Below, piece by piece: positions 1 to 11,699 of a stretch of 64,000 bases of DNA. A model generated the notes under the pieces. It searched no databases. It was not told where the DNA came from and saw nothing but the letters and a program-made list of their open reading frames with translations. The stretch spans positions 62,001-126,000 of the forward strand of contig JASANG010003597.1 of NCBI GenBank assembly GCA_030248215.1, read 5' to 3'. Position numbers and translations under genes: made by a program. This stretch comes from Enoplolaimus lenunculus. Lineage: Eukaryota; Nematoda; Enoplea; Enoplida; Thoracostomopsidae. Numbering within the stretch: position 1 is the stretch's first letter; the number at the start of each line of letters is the position of its first letter.

Positions 1-480
1 CGGACCCCAGTGCAACTCTAACCCTAATTGAGAAATTGGCTTAATTATTGTTAATATTAATTCGTGGCTTCTGCGCTGTTGCTGTTGCGATTTTTACACC
101 GAGTCATTAACAGGAATACCTAGCCATGAGCAGGAATAAGCGTTGACCGCTCGCCGATGATAAATAGGAATCGGTTGTGTGCTTTTTCCCTAATGTAGAT
201 CCCTATGCGTTTTATACTTTTGTGCTTACTTTCACTACATAATATTCGCTTGGGATAACATAACGAGATTTTTGGCTGATAAATGGTTCGGAAGTAGTCT
301 ATTCACGGTATGTTCCAGGTTTTCAGCTTGGTCTAATATGAATTTTAAGGTGTACATTACATAGAGGTATATGATGCCTATTACTCATGAAAAAGTGGTG
401 GATTTGTCGGTGGGGGAATCCTCATCAGGTAGAGCCCAGTGTTTATGATGTTGCTCCATTTGACATTACTAATACTTCAG

Positions 481-3400
481 CTGTCCAAGCGGCAATTTTG
501 TCCGGTGACAAACACGAAACCGTTCAAGATTTGTTGCTTTTGGACGTAACACCGTTAAGCTTGGGCATCGAAACTGCTGGCGGTGTGATGACGTCACTGA
601 TTAAACGCAACACTACCATTCCGACAAAGGTTAGCAAGAGAAACGAGTACAGTTTATCGGTTGCCAGCAAGCAATTGTGTATTGAAGCTAAGAATATGAA
701 ATGGCTTTGCCCTCAGAGCTATAATAGACGAGGTCCGGTGATTGTAGAGAAACCCTGTTTTGACTATACGGATAATTTGTATTAACAAGTATAATATTGA
801 TTTAGAGTGTCTGTTGGCTGGCAATGATTCTCAAAGACGTAGTGTGGACAAATTGGCAATAATTCGTTGGCTCTGTAAATCTAAACTACAATCAATTATT
901 GATAGGTTAACTTATCGAAAACAAATTAATAGATAAATGATGCTGAATTTTTATACCACATATCACAACAAGTAGGTCTAAAATTACAATGTGGAAATTC
1001 CGATTCCTATTGATTGTGCAATCAGAATCGGAACTCGTTGTGAATCGGAATTCTGATCGGAATCGTAATTCCGATTGCACTCTGCAGTTGAAGTCAAGTA
1101 GAAAACTGATGATTGGCTTCACGCACACAATGACGTAGCGGTGTTTTTGTTTGTTTAACGTAATTTAGAAATAAAAGCGCTTTATGATTAGAGACACAGG
1201 CGAAATGACTGTTTCCCCTAACGAAACATTGATTCTATAAAGTGTATTATGTCTGAATCTATGAAAGCGCTTCTGTGTAAAGGAGCGGCCGGACATTAGG
1301 TTACGGTTCAGTTGCCGACAAAAAACCGGCATCTGTCTTTGCTTGCAAGTCTAGCCAAGAACGTCAAGTTTTTCGCACTGAGAAAAGTATATACTGACCA
1401 TTGATGCGCCGTTCATAATAAAAATAATTGATCCTAATTTTTTTAAGATAGGAAAGAATTTCTGTCTCCATTTACCCAAAGGTGAAACTTGTTGACCAAC
1501 ATTTTCCTTCTGCAGTTTGCTTTTACATTACAACAATTAAACTAATAAATCGCTGCAAAACTTTATTTTTTACTTTATTTATCAGTATAGGAATGGTGGC
1601 ACTAACGCAAGGATTGAAAACTTTCACAAAATTATCAGCTCCAATTATGTACAACAGACGTTGCGCACATATGAAATTGAACATAAGCGGATTATATGCG
1701 ACCGTTAGTGTTAATATTAATGAAAACAATACTTGGTGATCAACTCTGCAAAAAGCTCATTCACTTGTCCGTGCTGTGCAATTATATTTACTTGTTTACT
1801 TCCACACCCTCATGCCAAAGCTGAAGCGTAAACATAAGCCTAAGCCATCCATATCATAATGCAGTAAAATAACCACTTTGAAGGAACTTGGGTCTTCAAT
1901 AAAACAGTCAGGGTTGAATGAAGTAAACAAGTGCCCAATTTTTAGTGGTTCACCATATGCATTTAGGCCAAAATACAAGCAAAACATTGCTGCATCCTTT
2001 CAACTCAAATTAGTTCAGCTGATAGCAATTGCTCATCGCTTTTTCACCTCTTTAGTCTCGGATGCGGAGATGCGGATATTGAATTTTTTACCGCAACAGG
2101 AACCGGGTTTTTTACCATGCTCAAGGTTTTAATCTGTTATAAAATTCATAATTGCTGCTGATAAACTGAAATTATTTAATGCAAAAATGCTTTTAACTCT
2201 CGCTCGCTTACAATAAAAAATAGCTAAGAACGTATGAAAACTGGAACTTCATGACTTGCCCAGGAATGTAATCGCAGCCAGATATTAAAGATGCTTACAT
2301 TACCATTAGCGACGCGATATGGCAAATTAGTGAATTAACACTAACTTCACAACATGGAATATCAGCAAAATGTCGCGTGACGCGATATGATAAAAGCGGT
2401 ATTGTACTCCCAGGTGCATGTGTACGCAAAGGCACATATAATTTTACGTTTAGTGTATTTTGCTGGGCCCCCGCTCCGGGTAAAATCCTGGCCCCGGAAC
2501 ATCTCTAATATGTATATAAAATACGTATCAGCTGAACAAGCAGGGAAAATGGCTTTCCATTTGCCTCTCGTTTTCTGCATTGGCGTGGGTTAAATATTAT
2601 TGGGGTTGCGCTATATGATTAGTGCTTTTCACAGGCGATGACAGCATGCTTTCGAGCGTGATTTGTGATTACGCATACTGTATTCTATGAAAGCGCCCAA
2701 CAGTTTGCTCCATGTGTTTCTAATACAGAATGCAGCGTAATTTCAGTCCTTTTAAAAGCCATTCGCTACTACGGGGGGTGAAGGGGAGGGGACCACCACT
2801 TACCAAAAGCAACCCCCACTTAAGATTTTCCCTCAATTACTTTAACGTTCCTTACTTTTTTGGGAAAAACATCATCAGTATGAATTAAGCATACCCACTC
2901 ATCTCGGCCATGTCCCTTATTTATTTGATCTGTGTTTATTTATATATACCTATATATCAGAGTGCAACCGGAATTCCGGTTCCGGTAGAAAAAACCGGTA
3001 TTTTTCACTATCCGATTCCGGTGATAAATCCGGTGTTTTTTCAACGAAATTTTCTGGTATTTTCGGTATTGGAAATTTTTCTCTTACGAAACTTTAAAAA
3101 AATTGGCATATTATCCTAAGTTGTTTTTCTAAAATTGTTTGAGCGTGTATTGCCCACCGCAGATTTTTGCCGAATCCGAACTTTTTGTTGCCACCTTTCG
3201 GACTAAAGTATTTATACATCACTCATTACATGAACAACCGTTTTTGAGGAATTTGAAATTGTACCTTTCAAATTTTATTCTTTGCATCTGCTTCATTCTT
3301 TCGACACATAATAGTCCACGAAGAAGGAAGTTTTGAGAGGCAGGCCACGTGGCGCAGTGTTCGTTTGTGGATCCGTAGGCTGAGAGTTCCATCCCCGCGC

Positions 3401-5549
3401 TGGAGACCCGCTTTTCCAGCTGCATATTTAAAGAGGTCTGAAGTCACGGTTCTTACCTAGACTGACATGGGGCTACGCCTTGAGCTCAATGGCATAATGA
3501 CGCGCTTTGAACATGGTATCCACTCGAAAATACAGTGGGCGGTCAACGGACAATCTTGCGGGAAATTTGGGAATGTATTCACGTGTGCGTCATATTCTAA
3601 TTCATTGTGCCTCCAAAAGGAGTTTCTGAGACGTGCAAACTGCAATGCGCACTGCAACATTTCTGTGTCGCTTGGAACTATAGGCTGCGCATTCCTGTCT
3701 GTAGTACTTATCCATATCCAGTCCTGTTAAAGCTACAATACATAACTAGGTCATCTGTAACTTTTTTGTCGTTTTTGAAGTTTCTATGGATGCCTGACTG
3801 CAATCAATCTATCTGTATATACAAAAATATTAATTTGCATTGCTCGATGATTCAAAACGAACACATTAAACTCAGGAGCGTTTACTTTTTCAAGTATTGC
3901 TATGAGCTGTGTCTGCAATTATGAGAGCATTCGTATCCACTTGGAGTTGGATTCTCGACCAGGTGTAGCAACTTATCACCACATCATTCTCCAGATAATG
4001 GTTGCAGATTTTCAAATATGAAGTGCGATAGCTAATGATCTTCAAAACTTGCACAGGCGGTGCTACATATATGCATTTGAGAATAGGGCTTTTGGTTTAG
4101 CGCAATACCAGCATGGATACAATCCTTCAGTATATTGGTTTCTGTATTTTGCAGACATCCCAAGTGTTCACAACATATTCGGACAATCAACCCGGGGTCT
4201 TGATTCAGATTTACGAAGGCGAACGGGCGATGACCAAAGACAACAATTTGTTGGGCAAATTTGAACTTAGCGGTATTCCACCTGCGCCTCGCGGTGTCCC
4301 ACAAATCGAGGTTACATTCGATATTGACGCGAATGGAATTTTAAACGTTTCCGCGGCAGATAAATCGACCGGAAAACAAAACAAGATTACGATTACTAAT
4401 GACAAAGGTGATAACACCGTGCATTTGATAAAACTATTCTGGAAATTAAGATATTTTTATGGTTTAGAGTTTTAATCGGAAAGCTACTTTTTAGTGTTAA
4501 TAGTGTGATGGCACGCGACTGATAACGATTAGCATTTCCGCGTTCATTCCGTTGACGTGTAGCCTAAACGGCGAAATCGTGAAATGTTTTGATGGTGTAT
4601 AAATCCTGTACACCATGCAAAGTTCGATAGTCTTGCCACTATGCTATAATGGCTCAGGGTAATACGGGACTATTATCCTTTTCAAGGTCGGTTGAGCAAA
4701 GAAGACATTGAACGAATGGTGAAAGAAGCGGAACAATTTAAGAACGAGGATGACGCGCAACGTGACCGCGTTTCTGCGAAGAATTCACTCGAATCTTACG
4801 CGTTCAATATGAAACAAACAATTGATGATGAGAAATTGAAGGTAAGTAAGAACTAACTTCATGTTTACGGTGTATGAATTTGCTGTCGAAGTTGAAAATG
4901 TTATAGTAGTGTTGTCGTCCTTTATTAGTAGTGTACTTGCTAAATGAGAAAAGCGCTATAGCTTTATATTGTAGGACAAATTAACCGATGACGACAAAAA
5001 GACAATTGGCGAAAAATGCAGCGAAATCATCAAGTGGCTCGACGCGAATCAACTCGCGGACAAAGAAGAATTTGAGCATAAACAGAAAGAACTCGAAGGC
5101 GTTTGCTCACCGATTATCACCAAACTGTATCAGGTACTACGACATACGGCAGTCTGTTGGCCTATCATGCATGTCATTACGGTTGTCAGTTCTAGGATGT
5201 ATTAAGACAAAGGCCTGGAATTTTAATCTCGGCGAGCGCAGTTTTGATGGCTCGAATTAACGGAGCACGTTTATTTAACGCGCAAATAAATCACGTCGCT
5301 TTCCGCTTTTCATAGTATATATTTTAACAAAATTATGCGAAATATTACGCGGTTGTGACTTGTGAGAGCATAAATTTCGAGGCTGGATAGATTTGTACTG
5401 AATGTTGAGAACTGTAGCGAGTTTATTAATTTCAGGGTGCTGGCGGACCTGGTGGTATGCCCGGTGGAATGCCAGGCGGCGGCAGTGCAAGTCCCGAAGC
5501 GGGTGGTGCAGGTTCTGCTGGGGGACCAACCATCGAAGAAGTTGATTAA
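481..5549 (+). CDS. HSPA8: Cytosolic heat shock cognate 70 (Hsp70), 3' five exons
   Basis: ATP-driven cytosolic chaperone. Five exons are readable: 481-629, 4155-4407, 4687-4841, 4975-5133 and 5436-5549. All have AG acceptors and GT donors, and the phases join perfectly. Exon 1 encodes the end of the nucleotide-binding domain and the interdomain linker ([19 protein letters not shown]). Exon 2 encodes the substrate-binding beta sandwich ([30 protein letters not shown]). Exons 3-4 encode the helical lid. Exon 5 encodes a Gly/Met-rich tail ending in TIEEVD, the cytosolic Hsp70 signature that binds TPR co-chaperones. The first exon starts in phase 1 and no upstream exon is visible, so roughly the first 370 residues lie left of the window. 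The intron-rich structure points to a constitutive cognate rather than a heat-inducible intronless copy; that is inference. No frameshift or stop is seen. Confidence 0.96.
2957..3170 (+). repeat. hAT-like MITE fragment (CCGG-rich ends)
   Basis: Begins CAGAGTGCAACCGGAATTCC, followed by CCGG-rich subterminal sequence and an AT-rich interior. It matches the left half of the copy at 62309-62723, including the shared interior stretch around GAAAATTTTCTC and the TGTATTGCC segment. The right terminus is absent. Confidence 0.65.
3338..3475 (+). repeat. tRNA-derived SINE copy
   Basis: Contains CCACGTGGCGCAGTG (A-box-like) and a degenerate B-box-like GAGAGTTCCATCCCC, followed by a tail shared with other copies (CAGCTG, GGTTCTTACCTAGACTGAC). 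Related copies lie at 37413, 37520, 37790, 38060, 46395, 47735 and 58498. Confidence 0.6.
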
Positions 5550-6136
5550 GCTTGATATTAGGAAGCAATTGTGGTTTAACTTATTAGTTTTCAGTATTGT
5601 TTTTAAAAGTGCTTTGGTTAACCCTCGTGTGTTAATTTTTTTAAACTAAATGGGCTTGTGTTTGAAAACGTAAAGATGCTATCTTGTAAGGAATTTGATA
5701 ATTTAGTCCTGGTCAGCGCGTTACCTACACGACACACCCAAGATGCTTACGGTTGTTGTAGAAATCTTTAAAATTTCAATCTGCTATTGCAAGTCGTATA
5801 TAAATTCCACCGATTTCCCTTTTACAGTTGCTGCTAAGTCTCCATCTGTGTTGTGATTCTTGTTTTAAATATTTGTGATTACATGTTTTAGTATTTTTCG
5901 GTCGTCCACCTTTGTTTTATAGAAAGGTTTACTGAAGTAAAATTTATCGGTGGTTAGTTCTTGAGCAAAAAGGGTTGCGGGATCTACTAACTCTTTTTGT
6001 GTTGAGTTTAGCACCCGGTACACTCGTGCGCTTAATTGTGCTGGGTGCATTAGGACAGCTGAACCCATGTATATGTTAGGGGCCAAACGTGTTTTTGCTA
6101 GACGAACAATTTCTTTTGCTAGACTACTCTAAACTA
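5550..6136. other. Hsc70 3' flank; no recognised gene
   Basis: Holds the Hsc70 3' UTR and flank; I found no clear AATAAA on the + strand. A 73-codon reading frame on the - strand (5865-6086) has a plausible amino-acid mix but matches nothing I know and has no visible partner exons. It could be a decayed transposon fragment. Confidence 0.4.
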
Positions 6137-6393
6137 ACTTTTCTCACATGAATATTTTCGATTTCCCGTCAGACCTGTTATGCTAGGAATCGAACTCCAG
6201 TGACTGGAGTGGGGGGCGTATACCATCACCACTCAGCTATAGGAGCTTGACGCTCGAGCCCGAGGGGGCTCACGTCTTGTGGTGATTTAGTACTATGTAT
6301 AGGTGTTGTAATTGTTAACACGGTGCGATATATATTTAACGTATATTCAGTGCGCTGTGTAGCCTATAGGCAGCTCAATATGAGAAGGGGTTA
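6137..6393 (-). repeat. TTAA-flanked MITE with tRNA-like core
   Basis: Copy of a repeat of about 255 bp running from CTTTTCTCACATGAATATTT to CAATATGAGAAGGGGTTA, so its ends are inverted. On the - strand the middle reads TAGCTGAGTGGTGATG (A-box-like) and, about 35 bases on, GTTCGATTCCTAG (B-box-like). Better copies lie at 20021, 20305 and 25129-25820. The TTA(A) at both ends suggests a piggyBac-type MITE; the tRNA-like core suggests a SINE origin. Which is right is unclear. Confidence 0.6.
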
Positions 6394-8215
6394 ATGCGGA
6401 AGCTATGATTTTGTCAGTTGATCATGAAGCAGGCTTTGACAAGGTAGAATGGGAATTCGTATTTAATACTTTGGAAAAGATGAATGTTGGTCCAAAATTT
6501 CTTCAGTATCTACGGTGTTTATATAAACATGGTTACACTCGCTCTGCAGTTATTGTAAATGGATTTTTATCGCCCCCGACAGGGATGCCCTTTATCCCCT
6601 TTGATTTACGTTTTGACAGCAGAAGTATATATTAGCAAATTTTATAAGGAATACAAATATGTTACGAGGAATACCGCTGTGTGGCATAAACACCCGAATA
6701 ACAAAATTTGCAGACGATACTAGTATTTTTGTCGCTAATTGGGAAGAAATAAAACGTATTTTCCAAATTTTTGACTGGAATAAAAAACATCTGGTAGTCG
6801 CATTAAAGAAAATAAAACTCACATAAATTAAAAATTTATGGTCTTTGGGCAAATGAATTTGGATTTAACTTGGAGGAAAATTGGTCAAGCACAGTTGTAT
6901 CATTAAATAAACTCTCTGAGATACCACCACATGGTATCTCTATTTATGGAAGGCTTCATCATATTGTGGTATGTTATTTGTGTTCGTTGAACTACGTTGG
7001 TATGCTGATAAGCCCACAATAAGGCTTAATTAAACAAATTTATAAATCAATTAGGGATTTTTTGTTTTATCCATCTAAAGTGAATTTGATTAAACAGAAA
7101 TGCTTGTATTTGAATGCAAAGAATGGAGGGGTCGGCTTACATGATGAGAACATACGGATCAAGGTAAATAGGTTAATGCTTTATATCCGTTTCTTGAATT
7201 TTAAAGAAATACTTATAGTTGGAGAAGAGTTTTGCGCATTTTTATCTGCAAGTAGAACGTTTGTCATGGCGAGAGACAATGGCAAAGAATCTCTCCATCG
7301 TTTATAAAGAAGTACGGTTAGCTGTGCTGGAGTCAGGTTTCCGACGAGATGGTGAGTTTTGTTGGATATTTGGAAATAGACTTGTCATTAAAAATGTAAA
7401 GGCTAAATATGTTTATGATTTATGGATCTCTCACCAATATAAAAGTGATATGATTCCTCGGGATCTTTTTTGGGCAGAATATTTGGGTGTTGATATTAAC
7501 TATATTAAAGAATCATGGGAATGGGTTAAAGCCAAATGCGTTGATGGCAAGATGCGAGGCCTTGTCTTTAAACTAAGACATAGGTGTCTATTGACTAATA
7601 ATAGACTGGCGCATTTTACAGACCGCACCAATTTATGCTTGTATTGCGAACAGTTAAATGTTCAAAATGTTGAGGACAACCCCCATGTATTTATACATTG
7701 CACGCGTGCATATAATTTTTCTGAGAACTGACCCCCTTTTCTTGAATATATCAAGGACAATGTATTTCGATTTTACTGATATAATTCTTGGGAAACAACT
7801 GGAATGTCCTTACAGGCAGGTTTGTTTCAACTGGGTGGTGCAACAAGCTCTGTTTGCTATTGGAGAGCGCGTTGCTTGCTCAACTTTGAAAATGAAATTG
7901 AATCGCCGAAGGTTATTTTTAAAACAAACTTTTTTCGTTCTTTGTGTAGGTTGAAAGTAAGATTAAGAACTTCACTTTTTCAAAAATACTTCGAACGACC
8001 ACTGAGCCGTCAAGAAACCCATTAGGTTTCAGATTAAAACACATTTAAAGGAAATAGACGCAATTATTTGCAACGATATATAGTGTTCTTGTGTTAAATT
8101 TAAAGTTTAACCTATGTATGCTATAAACTGTTATAAACCTTGTTATAAACCACGTGTTTGTGAGCAACACTGGTAGTGTTTATGTAAGTAAACCTTCTCT
8201 CTCTAGTTAAGCGTC
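6394..8215 (+). mobile_element. LINE (L1/Tx1-like) 3' fragment, copy 2
   Basis: Five-prime-truncated LINE that starts exactly where the preceding MITE ends. It encodes reverse-transcriptase pieces homologous to the copy at 14230-19105: VDHEAGFDKVEWEF (motif A region), FADDTSIFVANWEE with a catalytic FADD, then the C-terminal region with a CxxC...H...C knuckle (CLYCEQ, PHVFIHC) at 7640-7700. The reading frame is broken several times (around 6590, 6790-6850, 7300 and 7730) by stops and shifts, and one short internal stretch is missing. The end AAGTAAACCTTCTCTCTCTA matches the 3' end of the longer copy, so 8215 approximates the true LINE terminus. Confidence 0.85.
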
Positions 8216-8310
8216 CCCAGGGCCAGATCGTTTTCCGGCAGAGTAGTTTAATCGTTAAACTGACTGTTTTGCGTAGGCTTGCGAATTATAGTCTCTTCGC
8301 TGCGCTTTCC

Positions 8311-8469
8311 CATGTTATTTTACTTTTATGGCCATCTCCGTTTCTGGTGGGTCTTCAAAAGAGTAGGCTTACATTCTAGACTACATTTTTTGCTTTGGTT
8401 TAGGCTTAGGCATACACTTAATCTAGGCTTAGGCATACTGTTGCGGCTCTAAAAGTAATATTGGCCGTG
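8311..8469 (+). mobile_element. Short MITE with TTAGGC-like interior
   Basis: Runs from ATGTTATTTTACTTTTATGG to TCTAAAAGTAATATTGGCC, with inverted ends and the interior GGTGGGTCTTCAAAAGAGTAGG followed by GCTTAGGCATAC. The same architecture recurs at 42241-42412, 51806-51942 and 40060-40250. Confidence 0.55.
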
Positions 8470-9909
8470 ACGCCTAGCCTTAGGAATATCTATACTCATA
8501 CTACTGTTTCAGCCCTGTTCTATACATAGGCTTAGGTATCCGTATGTTCATCTCTACGCGTCGGCTTACGAATATACTTGTGTGATGACCATATTCCATG
8601 CGTTGTCGTCAAGGCTGTAAAAAGCAGGAACGCACCAAACTACATTTTTATTAAACTGGAGTATTTCGTGACCAAAATTGCTGGAATTTTGGCCAGAAAT
8701 TCTACCTTAGCCGAAGTCCGATTTTATCCCGGAGCGAGAGCAGGGTTGCGCACATCCGCGTAATAACCAATTGAGGTAAGAGCTGATGTTCAATCTGCCT
8801 TTTCATATTGGGCCAGTAAATACTCGCAGATTGCACTGTTTTTATTGCGCCCAAAATGTTGTGCCTGGTCATGAAATATATTCTTCATTTCTTGCCAATG
8901 TCCAGGTCTCAACTCCTAACTTGGTCACCAGCACGATATTGCACCGCTTTTGTTTCGAATTTTTCAGCTTTCGATCGCAACTTTTGTTTCACCTTGGGGT
9001 GAGAGCTGGCAGTAACAACTGCGGCTTTGACAGCGAAACTTTTGGTAGTGAAATTTTTCTAACTTAAAAATTTATGCCTTCATGAGTTGATTTGTAACTT
9101 TGAGGAAATTGTGAGTGTTAACTGCTGAGATTTCACAAAAACAAAAGTTAAGACCGAATTTTTGGCAACACTTCGTAGATTTTATTGCTTAGTTAACAAG
9201 TTCAGAACCATTTTATTACCAAATTGTGTTTCTTTTCCGGCACGATTAGTTAGTTGACCTCCAAACCAGGATGTAAACAGATAGTGAAAATAACGGAAAC
9301 AAAAACGGATAGCGATCGAAACGGAAAACGAATATTGAAGTATAAAATTCCAAAATTTTTAAAGAAAAAATGGCGGACGCATAGAAACAATTTTTTTAAG
9401 ATTTTGGATGAAGTTCTTAGTTTTTATTTCATTTCAAACAATTGCAGCTTATGTACAACCACAAATTGCGATATATATTCGTGATTTATAACTAATTTTG
9501 ACCGTAAAAAATAACAGAATTTACCGTTATTTCTATATTAACGGAAACGGACACCGATTTTTACAGGAAACGGAAAGTTAACTTTTGGTACAATCTTTAG
9601 GATAAATTTTGTTGACCTCCGATTCCGCTATTTTTCACCTCCGGTTCCACTATGCTATGGGAGTAAGCCTAAGCTTGAGACTAATTTTTGCCTAGGCTTG
9701 GTGGTTTCAGAACGACGCTAACTGATCTAAACATGAAGCTCAGAGAACACACAGAATGTAACAGTAAACGATAACCTTATTTAAAATTTAAGTCGGATAG
9801 CGGTAGCGCCAGTATTGCACGTTGTTAGCTAGGAAACACTATACCAGTATCGTTGCATTTTGTTAAACAGAAATTATTCCAGTTTGGCCAAATCTACCCT
9901 GGATCCTGG
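8470..9909. other. Intergenic, repeat remnants only
   Basis: Includes the terminus AGCCCTGTTCTATACATAGG near 8510, which matches the ends of the foldback elements, and a degenerate ACGGAAAC-rich hAT-like fragment (about 9265-9610; compare 52128-52460). No gene is recognised. The open frames at 8578-9067 have no similarity that I can name. Confidence 0.5.
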
Positions 9910-9981
9910 CTGGGTGCAACCGGAATTATAAAATAACGGAGCCGGAGCCAGAAAGCAAAAAAATACCGGAACCGGACCCGG
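9910..9981 (+). repeat. hAT-like MITE interrupted by the Ginger element
   Basis: Begins CTGGGTGCAACCGGAATTAT and has the usual GGAGCCGG/CCGGAACCGG ends of the family. It stops at the CCGG target of the Ginger insertion and resumes at 11433 (CCGGAAACAAAAAATATT and TTACCGAAAAATTCATATTT). The resumed part resembles the interior of the copy at 55954-56300. The far terminus is not identifiable. Confidence 0.65.
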
Positions 9982-10102
9982 TGTCACGGGCAGATTTTTC
10001 TCCCCGGAATTTTTAACATATACAAATATTACACAAATTAACAAAATGAATACAAAAAAATTACTAAAATAGCATCTAGTACGTACATTTCTTTCTGCTA
10101 AT

Positions 10103-10387
10103 TTAGTATATGACCTCGAAAGTTATAAACTGTGGAGACTCTTTGTTCTCCCTCCATATTCCGGGAAATGCACTTATAATGCCTGATTCAAAACATTCGT
10201 ACAAATGTTCGCGCATAAGATGCTGGTCATAGAGCCTGTGACTTGGACATGTACCCATAGCTAGGTCCACCATATACGCTATTGCAAAGAGCCCACAGTC
10301 ATCAAACCCCTGTTCTTGTACTACTGGTGTAATTGACAGGCGAATAATTCCCTCATTTTGTAGGTGGGCGTACACACGAGACAACAC
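10103..10387 (-). pseudogene. Ulp1/C48-like cysteine protease C-terminal remnant
   Basis: A 94-codon frame containing QEQGFDDCGLFAIAYMVDLA, the Q...DCG catalytic-cysteine block of Ulp1-like (C48) peptidases, followed by DQHLMREHLYECFESG. This tail is typical of the protease half of integrase-plus-Ulp1 transposon proteins. The catalytic His/Asp half is missing with the deleted centre, so it cannot be active. It overlaps the end of the integrase frame in another phase. Confidence 0.75.
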
Positions 10388-11100
10388 CCTTCCACCAACC
10401 CCTGGGAGCGCGGATGATAACTTGAAGATACCCGACGTTCAATTTTGTTAATGCTGAATAGCTCATCTAACACTTTATTGACAAATTCCCTGCCCTGATC
10501 TGAAGACACAACCGCGGGAAAGCCCTTGTCAAGGAAAATGTCATAAAGTGCAGTAGCGACACTAACTGCAGATTTATTGGGTAGTGCAATGGCTTCAGGC
10601 CACTTTGACAAAAGGTCAGCAATCACTAAAATAAATTTATTCCCTTTGAATGACTCAGTCATGGATACTAAATCAATTTCAATGTGGTACCACACTGTTT
10701 TAACTGGGAGCGGGTGTAACGGAACGTCTGCTTTTTCGAAACCACGTAAGTCAACTTTTTGACAAATTTCGCAAGATGCAATATAGTTCTCTACATCACA
10801 CCTTATGTTATCCCAGAAGTAAGTTTCCTGAATTACATCGATGGTTCGAGATCGTCCAAAATGACCACGTTCGTCATGGAAGTTATAGATTAGTGCTTGT
10901 CGTTCAGAAGGAGGGACCGAAATTTTTAGTTCATCCTTCAACCGTATCATCAGCTTATCACCTTTATATTCATACCGATTGCATCGAGACCTCAACTTCT
11001 TTTTCAGGTTCTTGGCAACACTTGGTCCTAATTGTGACCATGATTCGGGATATTTCTTATTCTTAACATAATCCAATATTTCATTATATTCTAAATCCAT
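10321..11100 (-). pseudogene. Ginger integrase (H2C2 zinc finger plus DDE core), partial
   Basis: A 259-codon frame. An H2C2 integrase zinc finger (HDERGHFGR ... CEICQK) is followed by an rve/DDE core. The three acidic residues are visible in HIEIDLVS, VVSSDQGREF and SYHPRSQGLVEG. After GLVEG similarity to integrases stops and the frame runs into sequence shared with the protease remnant, which marks an internal deletion. Normal integrases continue for about 100 residues beyond this point. It would act in the nucleus on transposon ends. KRBA2-like host proteins are known relatives carrying the same integrase type, so domestication was considered; the intact TIRs and deletion argue for a dead transposon copy. 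Confidence 0.8.
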
Positions 11101-11224
11101 TTTAGCTTAAGTATGATTTTTAAAAAATATATCCCTAAAAGGAAACAGTGTATAGAAAATTGAGTGAGCACTTCAGTTGATATGTATATATACCATCGTC
11201 CACTCAGAAAAATTAAAATTCTGT

Positions 11225-11432
11225 CTGGGCGGATATTTCTGGAGAGAGAAATCTGCCAGAGCATTTGGAGGAAAAATCTGCCCGGACAGCAATTTCCCGG
11301 GGGAAAATCTGCCCGAGCAAATTTCTCCGTGGGGAAAATCTGCCTGGGCACATTTTTCCGGGGAGAAAAATCTGCCCGGGCAGATTTTTCCGGGGAGAAA
11401 AATCTGTCCGGGAGAAAAATCTGCCCGTGACA
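11225..11432 (+). repeat. Subterminal TIR-derived array of the Ginger element
   Basis: Repeated blocks of AAAATCTGCCCGGGCAGATT and GGGGAGAAAAATCTG at about 33-bp spacing, alternating partly in inverted order. They are all variants of the terminal TIR sequence. The left end carries only one copy, so the termini are asymmetric. Confidence 0.8.
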
Positions 11433-11699
11433 CCGGAAACAAAAAATATTTGTTACCGAAAAATTCATATTTTAACGCTATTTTATCGCTTTTAATTGTG
11501 TAAACACACCATTTACGATGCAAAAATTCTGAATCAAATGCAGTATCTGGAAACGTATATTTTTTTGGCGACCTGGCCTTTATTTGCAAAATTTGCAAAT
11601 GATTTATCAAATACAAAACAATAATTAACGTAATAACATTAAGAGTAGTTGAAATCGACAACACAATGCCAATATAACAAATTTTCGTACACAATTTCC

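Larger units (their letters stand above)
630..4154 (+). other. Long intron of the Hsc70 gene, repeat-derived
   Basis: About 3.5 kb between the first and second visible Hsc70 exons. It contains a CGATTCC/GAATCGG-rich repeat fragment (about 990-1090), a CCGG-rich hAT-like fragment (2957-3170) and a tRNA-derived SINE (3338-3475). The remaining short reading frames look like chance openings; I see no nested gene. Confidence 0.7.
9982..11432 (-). mobile_element. Ginger-type DNA transposon, internally deleted
   Basis: Terminal inverted repeats of 22 bp: TGTCACGGGCAGATTTTTCT... at 9982 and its exact reverse complement ending at 11432. Both sides are flanked by the 4-bp direct repeat CCGG (9978-9981 and 11433-11436). 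TGT...ACA ends, 4-bp duplications and a gypsy-like integrase are hallmarks of Ginger transposons. The coding strand is minus: an integrase (11100 down to about 10390), then a Ulp1-like protease remnant (10387-10103). The two coding pieces abut directly, so a large central part is missing. Near the right end the TIR sequence is repeated as a subterminal array. The family assignment rests on termini, target size and domains; no search was run. Confidence 0.85.

Noticed and set aside
387-480. Upstream coding extension of the Hsc70 exon
   Set aside because: The residues before 481 do not resemble Hsp70 and AATACTTCAG at 471-480 is a good splice acceptor.
10103-11100. Possible Polinton or LTR element, because integrase and a cysteine protease occur together
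   Set aside because: The protease block is Ulp1-like rather than adenovirus-like, there are no LTRs, capsid or polymerase genes, and short TIRs with a 4-bp duplication fit Ginger better.
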